Positions 1 to 5,654 of a DNA stretch of 10,852 nt are shown here, in pieces. Each line of letters begins with the position of its first letter. The first letter of the stretch is position 1. The position numbers and the translations under genes were made by a program. The stretch comes from Thermoprotei archaeon (lineage in GTDB: Archaea; Thermoproteota; Thermoprotei; Thermofilales; B20-G17). The DNA lies in the NCBI GenBank assembly GCA_003649515.1, contig QMSC01000030.1, forward strand, positions 1 to 10,852, written 5' to 3'. The notes beneath the pieces are model-generated. The model had not been told where the DNA came from and made no database searches. It saw nothing but the letters and a program-made list of their open reading frames with translations.

Positions 1-356
1 ATAGCCTGTATTAGGAGAGACTCGTATAACCCCGGTTCCCTCTCAACAATTACGACCCCCTTCGTTAAGATGTAGTGCCTAAATCTTGGCGGTATAGTAT
101 TTAGCGGAACTACATCCACCGGGTACCCTAACTCCTCTTCCAACTTATTAGCAAGCCTAAAGATGAAGCTTAAATCTCCATCACCCCTGATATATACTGC
201 TAAATCTATATCCCTAAACGAGTCCAGCTCAACAAAGCTACCAAACAGCACAGCTAGCGATACACCCTCATCCTCAAGAACCTTCCTAATTTTGGCAATT
301 ATCGCCTCTCTCCCCTCCCTAGCTACCCTGTAGTACCTAAACCTCTCACCCAACAT
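1..356 (-). CDS. mntA: MntA-type minimal nucleotidyltransferase antitoxin, C-terminus beyond left edge
   Basis: The reading frame from ATG at 356 gives at least 118 residues and runs off the left edge. It shows the minimal nucleotidyltransferase signature: GS at residues 39-40, the acidic pair in RDIDLAVY (D49, D51), and a third candidate metal-binding Asp in PVDVVPL (D81). MntA proteins of this family inactivate the HEPN toxin HepT by adding AMP units to a tyrosine next to its RNase motif; that role is known for the family and inferred here. The gene starts inside the last codons of hepT (11-nt overlap), so the two are translationally coupled, toxin first and antitoxin second, as in characterised hepT-mntA operons. 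The spacing GS-x8-DxD is slightly shorter than the often quoted GS-x10-DxD. No frame disruption is visible in the part present. Confidence 0.88.
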   Translation of the reverse strand, partial: MLGERFRYYRVAREGREAIIAKIRKVLEDEGVSLAVLFGSFVELDSFRDIDLAVYIRGDGDLSFIFRLANKLEEELGYPVDVVPLNTIPPRFRHYILTKGVVIVEREPGLYESLLIQA

Positions 357-759
357 ACTTAACAACTCTCTCAATAAACCTGGTTATGTTTCTGAAATCG
401 CTCTTAACGCCATCATATATCTTTTTATCATCTACGACCCAGTACCTATGTACTAGTAAGTTCCTTAACCTTATAAAGTTAAGTACATCCCCGTACTCCT
501 CATCCGAAGCAAGCCCTCTGTCCTTCAAAACCCTAAGGGCATGGGTTGGAGATTCCACTTCCTCTCCAAAAGCCCTCCTAGCTACGTGCATAGCCATAGC
601 CATAAGCGCTTCAGCTATAACGATTAAGTGATACCTTACTGCATACCTCTCAACATCTGACGTTAATTCATAGGGCTTAGCCACGAGGTTGCTAACGATA
701 TCTATGGATTTCTTAATATCCAATACGAGCCGCTCAATGTAAACCTTATTAACAGACAC
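346..759 (-). CDS. hepT: HepT-like HEPN ribonuclease toxin (DUF86 family)
   Basis: This 137-residue protein is mostly helical and carries the HEPN RNase motif near its C-terminus: R99-x4-H104-x-Y106 in RLRNLLVHRYW. In the HepT group the Arg and His form the RNA-cleaving site at a dimer interface and the Tyr is the residue AMPylated by MntA; all three are present, so the toxin should be active. Its length is normal for the family. The start is GTG at 759, chosen because GGTGGGTG lies 9 nt upstream (776-769) and matches the archaeal anti-Shine-Dalgarno, and because a TATA-like element sits about 40 nt upstream. The stop overlaps the mntA start by 11 nt. Three helically phased hexamers over the promoter suggest autoregulation. 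Confidence 0.9.
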   Translation of the reverse strand: MSVNKVYIERLVLDIKKSIDIVSNLVAKPYELTSDVERYAVRYHLIVIAEALMAMAMHVARRAFGEEVESPTHALRVLKDRGLASDEEYGDVLNFIRLRNLLVHRYWVVDDKKIYDGVKSDFRNITRFIERVVKYVG

Positions 760-795
760 GGTTTAAAGCACCCACCAAGAAAACCCTTCAACTCA

Positions 796-823
796 AGCTA
801 ATAAATAGCTAAGGTTTAGCTAA
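796..823 (-). promoter_or_regulatory. hepT-mntA promoter with three phased AGCTAA repeats
   Basis: On the plus strand AGCTAA occurs at 796-801, 807-812 and 818-823, an exact 11-bp period, so all copies face the same side of the helix (TTAGCT when read in the direction of transcription). The TATA-like sequence CTATTTATTA (about 799-808, read on the minus strand) overlaps the proximal copies. A start point about 25 bp downstream, near 777, would place the ribosome site of hepT directly at the 5' end of the mRNA. The arrangement resembles an operator array for an autoregulated toxin-antitoxin operon; binding by the module's own proteins is an inference. Confidence 0.5.
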
Positions 824-869
824 TGCGCAGATAAGATAAAATAATATCTAAAGAAAGCCTCTACCCAGT

Positions 870-974
870 ATGGTTAAGGAGCGTGGTAGGGTAATATTCG
901 TTGGAAGGCTTGAGTATCGGAAGAACCTTATTAACCAATGCTATAGAGTAGGTACGGTACCCGTGGTAAATTAA
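870..974 (+). pseudogene. Glycosyltransferase family 4 fragment
   Basis: An isolated 34-codon frame on the plus strand begins MVKERGRVIFVGRLEYRKN. The stretch VIFVGRLEYRKN is the signature that opens the nucleotide-sugar-binding domain of GT4 (glycosyltransferase group 1) enzymes. The similarity stops after about 20 residues and the frame ends at TAA 972-974, so this is a relic of an enzyme that would normally have about 350 residues. Its downstream continuation is not adjacent; a matching GT4 C-terminal portion lies on the opposite strand at 5655-6070 and could derive from the same ancestral gene. No ribosome binding site is obvious. Confidence 0.5.
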
Positions 975-1017
975 GATCCTTGTCCAAGAGTAAGCTTAGC
1001 TCCATAGAGTAACTTAA

Positions 1018-1037
1018 GTAGTACCTAAACCTCTCAC
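1018..1037. repeat. 20-bp exact direct repeat of the mntA 5' region
   Basis: The 20 bases at 1018-1037 are identical to those at 330-349, which encode the ERFRYY part of the MntA N-terminus. Around 931-1057 the minus strand has a short open stretch reading TSERFRYYLSYSMELSLLL with no start, ending at TAA 933-931. The likely explanation is a remnant of a second MNT or HEPN type gene or a partial duplication. The rest of 975-1155 shows no gene. Confidence 0.5.
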
Positions 1038-1155
1038 TCGTCCCCTGTAGCTGTGATGAGCCTTCTATGGCTCATAAGCGTATTAGGTAGCTCTTAATCC
1101 GGCTGAGTACTTTGAGGCCTCGCTCCCGGATATTCCTAAACTCATGCCCCACACT

Positions 1156-1515
1156 TCAGGCCCTAGCTATGAAGCCCCTCGTGGGTTTAACCTCACCCGT
1201 CGCGGGGTCGACGGCCAGCCCTAAAGCCTCGAGGGCGGAAACCCCCAGCAGGGGTTCTTCAACCTCGAATACCCTGACGGGTAGTAGGTCGCCCCTCCCC
1301 GTAATCTCTATGTAAGCGGTTGCGTACCACGCCTCCACCTCCCTCCCATCGGCCAACGTGACCTTGGTCTTAAACTCCAACCTCAGCCCCAGTTCTTCGG
1401 CCAACTCCCTAGGGATGCAGGGGTAAGTCGCACCCGTATTTGCGAGCATCCTCACTTCCTTAACCTTTCGCTTAAGGGGATCCCCTAATTTAACTTTAAC
1501 ATAAACGTGTCTCAC
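1156..1515 (-). CDS. Clan AA retropepsin-like aspartic protease paralogue with catalytic Asp replaced by Asn
   Basis: This 119-residue single-domain protein matches the archaeal clan AA aspartic protease family (AF_0612 type): an N-terminal beta strand, the flap-like VTLADGREVEAW region at about residues 53-64, and the C-terminal signature LLGVSALEALGLAVDP. The active-site loop, which should read DTG, reads LANTGAT (N27), from AAT. These enzymes work as homodimers in which each chain supplies one Asp, so this protein is predicted to be inactive alone, or to act as a binding or regulatory partner of the neighbouring active paralogue. The start is GTG at 1515, supported by GAGGT eight bases upstream. 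It lies 81 nt downstream of the active paralogue on the same strand. Frame and family length are intact, which argues against simple decay. Confidence 0.82.
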   Translation of the reverse strand: MRHVYVKVKLGDPLKRKVKEVRMLANTGATYPCIPRELAEELGLRLEFKTKVTLADGREVEAWYATAYIEITGRGDLLPVRVFEVEEPLLGVSALEALGLAVDPATGEVKPTRGFIARA

Positions 1516-1543
1516 CCTCGCCTACCTCTCTTTTGACATTTGA

Positions 1544-1596
1544 AACCCCCTCCCTAAGGGAGGTCGAGCTCCCGTAGGGGTTGACCCCCCGTAGGG
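1544..1596. repeat. GC-rich hairpin cluster between the two protease genes
   Basis: The gap holds a near-perfect hairpin, CCTCCCT/AGGGAGG at 1549-1563 with a one-base centre; an alternative outer stem AACCCC (1544-1549) with GGGGTT (1577-1582); and two copies of CCCGTAGGG at 1571-1579 and 1588-1596, the second directly abutting the stop codon of the upstream protease. There is no T-run, so it is not a typical archaeal terminator. It could adjust translation or stability of the dicistronic mRNA. Confidence 0.4.
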
Positions 1597-1959
1597 CTAT
1601 ATAGCTAGTATCGCTTCGACCTCCCTAAGCTGCCTAGTTATAGGGTCGACCTCTAGGCCTAAGCCCTCTAGCGCGTGTAAGCCCAGAACCTCGTTATCGG
1701 TTTCCTCAGCGAAAACTACTATCGTCGTCGCCCTCCTATTGAGGCACTCGATAACGCACTCGCCGATTTCACGCTCGATGACCCTGTTCTCAATGGTCTT
1801 GAACCTCCTCCTACCCATGGACTCGACGCCGAGCTCCTTCAACCTACTACGCTTAACCCAAGTATAGGTAGAGCCGGTATCGACGAGTAGCTCTAGCTCT
1901 AGATACCTAGAGGGATCGCGGGGATTATAGAGCTTGACCCTACCAGTAGTATATCCCAT
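1597..1959 (-). CDS. Clan AA retropepsin-like aspartic protease, catalytic Asp intact
   Basis: A 120-residue single-domain aspartic protease of the archaeal clan AA family. The active-site motif LLVDTGSTYTWV is intact, followed by a charged flap region (RRRFKTIENRVIEREIG) and the C-terminal EVLGLHALEGLGLEVDP signature that is shared almost block for block with the downstream paralogue. It would dimerise to give an active site of two Asp residues; the substrate is unknown. I chose ATG at 1959 because GAGGGTGG lies 8 nt upstream. TTG at 1977 and GTG at 1971 are in frame and possible; the TTG overlaps the stop of the small ORF upstream, which suggests translational coupling. Codon use is GC-rich like its paralogue and unlike the AT-rich genes beyond 2840. 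Confidence 0.85.
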   Translation of the reverse strand: MGYTTGRVKLYNPRDPSRYLELELLVDTGSTYTWVKRSRLKELGVESMGRRRFKTIENRVIEREIGECVIECLNRRATTIVVFAEETDNEVLGLHALEGLGLEVDPITRQLREVEAILAI

Positions 1960-1973
1960 GCCGAGCGCCACCC

Positions 1974-2102
1974 TCAAATAACCTTAACGTTTGATCCATC
2001 GATTCGTTGAGCCGTCCTCAACCTAACGAACCTGCCGAAGCCCTTCCTGACGTACCTTAAGCGCCAAAGGTACAGGGGCATGAGCCTGCCGAACTTACGC
2101 AC
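1974..2102 (-). CDS. Small basic ORF coupled to the clan AA protease gene
   Basis: A 42-codon open frame (GTG 2102, stop TGA 1976-1974) encodes a strongly basic peptide, 12 Arg/Lys in 42 residues, with segments such as LYLWRLRYVRKGFGRF. I do not recognise a family. Its stop overlaps the alternative TTG start of the protease and sits 15 nt before the preferred ATG, so the two are probably on one transcript. A TATA element at 2115-2121 predicts a start point near 2092, which would favour the internal ATG at 2081 and a 35-residue product. It may be a genuine microprotein or the tail of a lost gene; base composition matches its GC-rich neighbours. Confidence 0.4.
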   Translation of the reverse strand: MRKFGRLMPLYLWRLRYVRKGFGRFVRLRTAQRIDGSNVKVI

Positions 2103-2114
2103 CCGAGACACCCG

Positions 2115-2121
2115 TATAAAG
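2115..2121 (-). promoter_or_regulatory. TATA box for the small ORF and protease operon
   Basis: CTTTATA on the minus strand, in the context ACAACCTTTATACGGG, is a good archaeal TATA element. It stands upstream of the small ORF and the two protease genes, and no other promoter-like sequence is seen between 2245 and 1960. Confidence 0.45.
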
Positions 2122-2245
2122 GTTGTGGGACGCGATGTTTAAGCTTATCGTAATTAAGTCATGCGCCTTATCGTAGTCCGCTAACGTGCGCTAACCCCTA
2201 TTACATCCGGACGATCCCCCCTCTCGACCGCTACTTCACGACTAC

Positions 2246-2710
2246 CTAGACGCCTCTAAGCCTTCGCACGAGTTTAAGCGCGTCCTCCCTATGCGCTTCG
2301 AAGTTCACCTTCGTCAGGAAGTTATGGTAGTAATTCGCGTGCAACCTCTCGACGCTCGCGAAGAGCCTGCCCAGGGGCTCCCCCAACTCCTCAGATAACC
2401 TCTCCACGATCTCAGCGTAGTCCCTATGGGTATAGTGGCTCCAACCCCTTTTCTCCCCGATGGCGTTGAGGAGGGCCGTAACGGCGCCCCAATACTTCTC
2501 GCCCGCCTAGGCTAAATCGCCCCTAGCGTAAAGTTCCTCCGCCTGTTTAAGGTACTTCTCGTGGAGCTTCATGTAGACCTCGATCCTCACGCCGGGATCC
2601 ATATCCTTAGCTACGTACTCTAGGATGACCTCCTCAACGCTTTTAGATTTCCTCCTCGCGATCGCCAAGAGCAGTTCGTAAACCTCCTCGGAAACCTCGA
2701 TGCCCCTCAA
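2246..2710 (-). pseudogene. PaREP1-family protein interrupted by an in-frame amber codon
   Basis: Reading through a single TAG at 2509-2507 gives one continuous 154-codon frame from TTG 2710 to TAG 2248-2246. The N-terminal part (67 residues) has YLKQAEELYARGDLA and the part after the stop continues directly with AGEKYWGAVTALLNAIGEKR, then RGWSHYTHRDYAEIVERL. Together they form the helical core of the PaREP1 family, a repeated family of unknown function found in Pyrobaculum and relatives, often in toxin-antitoxin rich or variable regions. The family normally has Gln or a similar residue at the stop position, so CAG to TAG is the simplest change. There is no frameshift and the second half is not degraded, so this is either a very recent pseudogene or a readthrough gene. 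A TATA element about 21 nt upstream implies a nearly leaderless mRNA. Confidence 0.8.
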
Positions 2711-2728
2711 CGACCGCCCCCATCCGGG

Positions 2729-2734
2729 TATAAG
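2729..2734 (-). promoter_or_regulatory. TATA element of the PaREP1 gene
   Basis: CTTATA read on the minus strand, in TAACTTATACCCGG, is centred about 21 nt before the TTG start at 2710. That spacing predicts a leaderless or almost leaderless transcript. A purine-rich GGGGGCGG also lies just before the TTG. Confidence 0.4.
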
Positions 2735-2774
2735 TTAGGGAGAAGTCAATAATAAACGAATCCCAAATCCTATT

Positions 2775-2799
2775 AAGGCCGGAGGCTTTACGGCCCCTT
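2775..2799. repeat. Short GC-rich inverted repeat
   Basis: GGCCG at 2777-2781 pairs with CGGCC at 2791-2795 (flanks AA/TT extend it with one bulge). It lies in the non-coding gap between the epimerase remnant and the PaREP1 promoter, near the shift from GC-rich to AT-rich DNA at about 2820-2840. The function is unknown. Confidence 0.3.
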
Positions 2800-2844
2800 C
2801 ACTTCCCGCGCACTAAATTTTCCAGGCCCCCTCCCAGCTTCTAA

Positions 2845-3054
2845 TTATTTTACTTTATTAAAATAATATTTGAAATTTGTTTCCGTCCGTTTCAGTAACG
2901 GGCATTTACTATCCTTTTCGCTTAATACTATACCCCCCTTATTCGGCCACGATATCCCTATTTCAGGGTCATTCCACTTTATGTATTTTTTGTACTTAGG
3001 CGCGTATGTCTTGCACGTAGCGTGAAATACCCTAACTATATCCACACCATGCAT
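2845..3054 (-). pseudogene. rmlC: dTDP-4-dehydrorhamnose 3,5-epimerase (RmlC) C-terminal remnant
   Basis: The 69-residue frame contains TYAPKYKKYIKWNDPEIGI followed by SWP and VLSEKDSKCPLL. This is the characteristic C-terminal block of RmlC (IRWNDPDIGIxWP ... LSEKD), the cupin epimerase of the dTDP-rhamnose pathway. Everything before it is gone: a normal RmlC has about 175-185 residues, and the catalytic His/Asp of the cupin core would lie in the missing part. The frame opens at ATG 3054 only because the sequence upstream has diverged; the region back to 3091 shows no RmlC sequence. It lies just downstream of a broken methyltransferase on the same strand, as expected for a decayed glycan operon. 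Confidence 0.75.
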
Positions 3055-3091
3055 TCTATTAAGGGCATTTATTTGAAAATAATTAAAATAT

Positions 3092-3932
3092 TCATAAATG
3101 CATACAAATCAGGAAGTATTGATAAAGAACTACGTTTGAAGTTGTTCTTACTTCTTCGTGTGGGAATAGGCTTGGATCAGGATCTATTAGGCGTTGTCTT
3201 CCTGAATGTTTCAGTAAGTATATCGATATTAAATCATAAATTAAATGATAGAGATGATCTAATAAGTAAGGCTTCAAAGACAATTTACTTAAGGAAAACT
3301 TCATTAAGGAGCCGAAGATCCGCCTTAATAATTCTAGCTTTCCTACTTTTTTACCTCCATAAATGTAATCTATTTTAAAACCATATGCTCTCAAAAAATT
3401 TAGAAGAGAGCCTAGGTAAAATTCATTTATATGATAAGGATTCAAAGGTTTTGGTACGAATGGCGAAGAATACATTTTATTTGGCGTACTTAAAATTAAC
3501 CTCCCACCTTGCTTAAGACTATCTCTAATATTGTTAAGAAAAGCTCCTTGATCCCTCACATGCTCTAAAGTTTCAAGAGAAACTACAGCGTCAAACGCAT
3601 GTTTTCTAAAGGGTAGATATGTAGCATCTGCACACACGCAACTAGCATCGTAAACAATTCTCCCATACCTGAGGGCATCGTAATCTATGTCCACAACTTA
3701 CTATTATCTTAACACCACTTGTCCGCCTTAGTATGCTAGATCCATAACAGGTGCCAGATGCAACATCCAGCACTACTCCATGAGCGAAATTAGAAGCTAA
3801 ATAGTATCGTGAAATATGCTCGCTAGCTATTTCATTACTACAGTATCCTAGTAAGATAAGCTCAGGTGCTTCAATATAAGGGTCTGTATGCCTCGTGAGA
3901 ATTCTATGGATGAGATCCTTAAGTTTAGTCAT
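3092..3932 (-). pseudogene. Class I SAM-dependent methyltransferase with one frameshift
   Basis: Two overlapping frames make one Rossmann-fold methyltransferase. The first starts at ATG 3932 and carries motif I (HGVVLDVASGTCYGSSIL, about residues 51-68). The second continues with the acidic motif VDIDYDAL, then CADATYLPF, FDAVVSLETLEHV and LILSTPNK, the usual order of the Methyltransf_11 group. Removing one T at about 3695-3698 gives a continuous ...VKIIVS-VDIDYD.... The C-terminal 100 residues are less typical and could define substrate; glycan or lipid methylation is likely from context. ATG 3932 overlaps the stop of the kinase gene by 8 nt, a relic of coupling. GTG 3944 is an alternative start in the same frame. 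A sequencing error cannot be excluded for this single indel. Confidence 0.78.
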
Positions 3933-4645
3933 AGTCTTGGTCACATTTATGTTCAGGTAATATGTGACGCATTATCAATTTATGTGTCTCTTCAATAGTT
4001 TTCACACCTGTATCTATATAAAGAAATTCTTGGGAAAGAACCTTAGAGATCCGTAGAAGTACGGTGCGCTGAGCCCGGATGTAATCTTTCCCTTCGATGA
4101 GACTTCCTCTCGCTTTCCATCGGTGAAAGAGCACGTGATCTCCAGCATCTAGGAAAATTACCTGTATAGGATAACATAAGCTCATTAACCTTAACAAGTA
4201 CCTAATTATGAAAGAATTTATTTTTAAAGGGATCTCAAGAATCTCACTAATATAAATATAGTCGGTAATTGTAGCTGGGATATACTCTTCAACTAGCACG
4301 GTATAGCCTAGCTTTAGAGGAATGTATATGCCTGCGAGGAACTTTATGGTGATGCTGATTAGATCTAAGCTAAGCCATAATCTAAAGATCCTTTTAAATA
4401 GGCGGCTCCTCTCTTCAATTAACGCCCTAATCGGGAATACGTCTCTTCTCCTTGCCAGCAAGCATTTTTGCCAAGAAAACCTCTAAGATGAAAGCAAATA
4501 CGTGACCCGTCTTCAGAAAACTCATCTTTACCTTTAGTCCTCATCTTCTTAGCTTCAGGTATAGAAGCTTCATGTGAGTTGACTTACCGGATCCAACCGA
4601 ACCTGTGAACGCTACTAAACGTGGCTTGAACATATTAAACCCCAT
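3925..4645 (-). pseudogene. Thymidylate-kinase-like P-loop kinase, broken by a nonsense codon and a frameshift
   Basis: The N-terminus (ATG 4645 or 4633) encodes PRLVAFTGSVGSGKSTHMKL, a clear Walker A P-loop. An in-frame TGA at 4543-4541 follows after 30 codons (counted from 4633), then the frame stays open with KVKMSFLKTGHVFAFILEVF. At about 4456-4445 one extra base in GGCAAGGAGAAG shifts the frame to RRRDVFPIRALIEE, which continues to the stop at 3925. The second part has VIFLDAGDHVLFHRW, a LID-like ARGSLIEGKDY and FLYIDTGVKTIEETHKLI, the C-terminal pattern of thymidylate kinase-type enzymes. Such kinases occur beside methyltransferases and glycosyltransferases in archaeal glycan clusters; their substrate there is unknown. 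Two independent lesions make loss of function likely. Confidence 0.72.
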
Positions 4646-4668
4646 TATCGTACTTCCATTTTTTGTAT

Positions 4669-5343
4669 TTAGACTTCATATCGATTTAGCACGGAAGTCT
4701 TAGTCGTGGTAGCTTTACCTTTAACCCGCGTGCTAAGCCATCTATAGAACTCGCTTATAGCCATATCATGTTTTTTAGATGTTCTACAACCTTAGAGGTT
4801 ATGATAAGGTCAAGAACCTCATCCCGGATAGGAAGATGCGTAGCATCTCCCCTAATAAAGTAACTTTTAACGGAATGTTCCCTTAACACGGTTGGGTCTA
4901 TGTCTAAAGCAAAAGCCTCAGCACCCTTCGCTCTTAGATAATCTGTCACATAGCCATAACTACAACCAACGTCTAGAGCTACTCTCCCCTTTATACCCAT
5001 CTGCTCAGTTACCCTTAGCATAGGTTTGTACCATTCCAGACATTTAACCTTATCAGCATGACCTGTCCATTCTATCTCTATTAGTGTATTACGGTTTGAG
5101 CAGAAAACCATTGTATGGTGCTGGAATCTTTCAGAAGGATCTAAAGTTATTGCTACATGACGATGTGGACATTTGATTCGCACGCCCAGCAAGTTCTCTC
5201 TAACGACAGATGCCTTTAGCGGGACTGGTGGTAGTGGAAAGGGAAGCGGGAGTAGGGGTATGTCGTCCATAGGAACCGCTCTTCTTAAGCTATCGTGTAT
5301 AAACTTGAGGGTTTCTGTAAACTTGCAGACCCTCTGCCTTCAT
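4669..5343 (-). pseudogene. Second SAM-dependent methyltransferase, at least two frameshifts
   Basis: The central frame (5270-4755) has motif I in GRVALDVGCSYGYVTDYL, ALDIDP, then FIRGDATHLPIRD and VVEHL, a class I methyltransferase. It starts with a proline-rich IPLLPLPFPLPPVPLK, but its ATG at 5270 has no ribosome site and the frame is open further upstream as KFTETLKFIHDSLRRAVP. The true start is probably ATG 5343 (MKAEGLQ), joined by a one-base shift near 5320-5330. That ATG overlaps the TGA of the gene upstream as ATGA. At the other end the central frame stops after EHLKNMIWL, while another frame (4764-4669) continues AISEFYRWLSTRVKGK and a third ends KSKYKKWKYDNGV just before the kinase start. 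The normal C-terminal half of the catalytic domain is not clearly recognisable. Confidence 0.6.
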
Positions 5344-5495
5344 TTCATACTTTTCCCTTCTACCTCTTGAGGCTTCCAATAGCCAGCAAATTTGCCCGGT
5401 AAACTGGGCTCCTGGGCTTTCAACTTGTAGATCTCAACCTTTTGAGCTTCTCCCAACTCTTCTCTTTCCCTAGGTTCGGGAATAGTCTTAAATGT
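5340..5495 (-). pseudogene. Unidentified operon gene remnant ending in an ATGA overlap
   Basis: An open stretch of 51 codons without ATG or GTG follows a TAG at 5498-5496 and ends at TGA 5342-5340. It reads EPREREELGEAQKVEIYKL and, near the end, LPGKFAGYWKPQEVEGKSMK. I do not recognise a family. Its stop overlaps the reconstructed methyltransferase start (ATGA), so it is probably the end of the preceding gene of the same operon whose 5' part has been lost. A TTG within GAAGAGTTGGGA could serve as a start but is not convincing. Confidence 0.35.
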
Positions 5496-5597
5496 CTAAG
5501 GGTTGATGTATTTAGATGTATTGTTTGCTAACTCTTAACCTCTCTTGCTTCCCTTTATTGGCGAATCGTAATAGGAACGTTTTCTTGATGCGTTAAA

Positions 5598-5641
5598 GAC
5601 GCCTGCGAGACGTGGCCGCGACGCCTGCAAACCATCTGCAA
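5598..5641. repeat. Degenerate 11-bp repeat cluster, GC-rich
   Basis: GACGCCTGC occurs at 5598-5606 and 5620-5628, 22 bp apart, and CATCTGCAAGC follows as a weaker copy. Units such as GCCTGCGAGAC, GTGGCCGCGAC and CATCTGCAAGC suggest an approximate 11-bp period. The stretch lies in the gap 5496-5654, which has no gene and is otherwise AT-rich. A pair of GATGTATT copies 10 bp apart (5505-5512, 5515-5522) is also in this gap. Confidence 0.35.
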
Positions 5642-5654
5642 GCCGTCGTTACGC

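Noticed and set aside
386..631. Plus-strand 81-residue frame
   Set aside because: Antisense to hepT, low-complexity Ser/Leu-rich product and no ribosome site; a shadow of the HEPN gene.
1112..1315. Plus-strand 67-residue frame
   Set aside because: Antisense to the Asn clan AA protease; composition is the mirror of a GC-rich gene and no family is seen.
1544..1596. Transcription terminator between the proteases
   Set aside because: Stable hairpins but no T-rich tract in either direction.
3022..3378. Plus-strand 118-residue frame, hydrophobic
   Set aside because: Antisense to the methyltransferase C-terminus and the rmlC relic, which have recognisable motifs; the hydrophobic look comes from reversed Lys/Asn codons.
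5173..5370. Plus-strand 65-residue frame
   Set aside because: Antisense to the proline-rich N-terminus of the second methyltransferase.
5590..5650. CRISPR-like array
   Set aside because: The repeat units are only about 9-11 bp, degenerate and without unique spacers of normal length.
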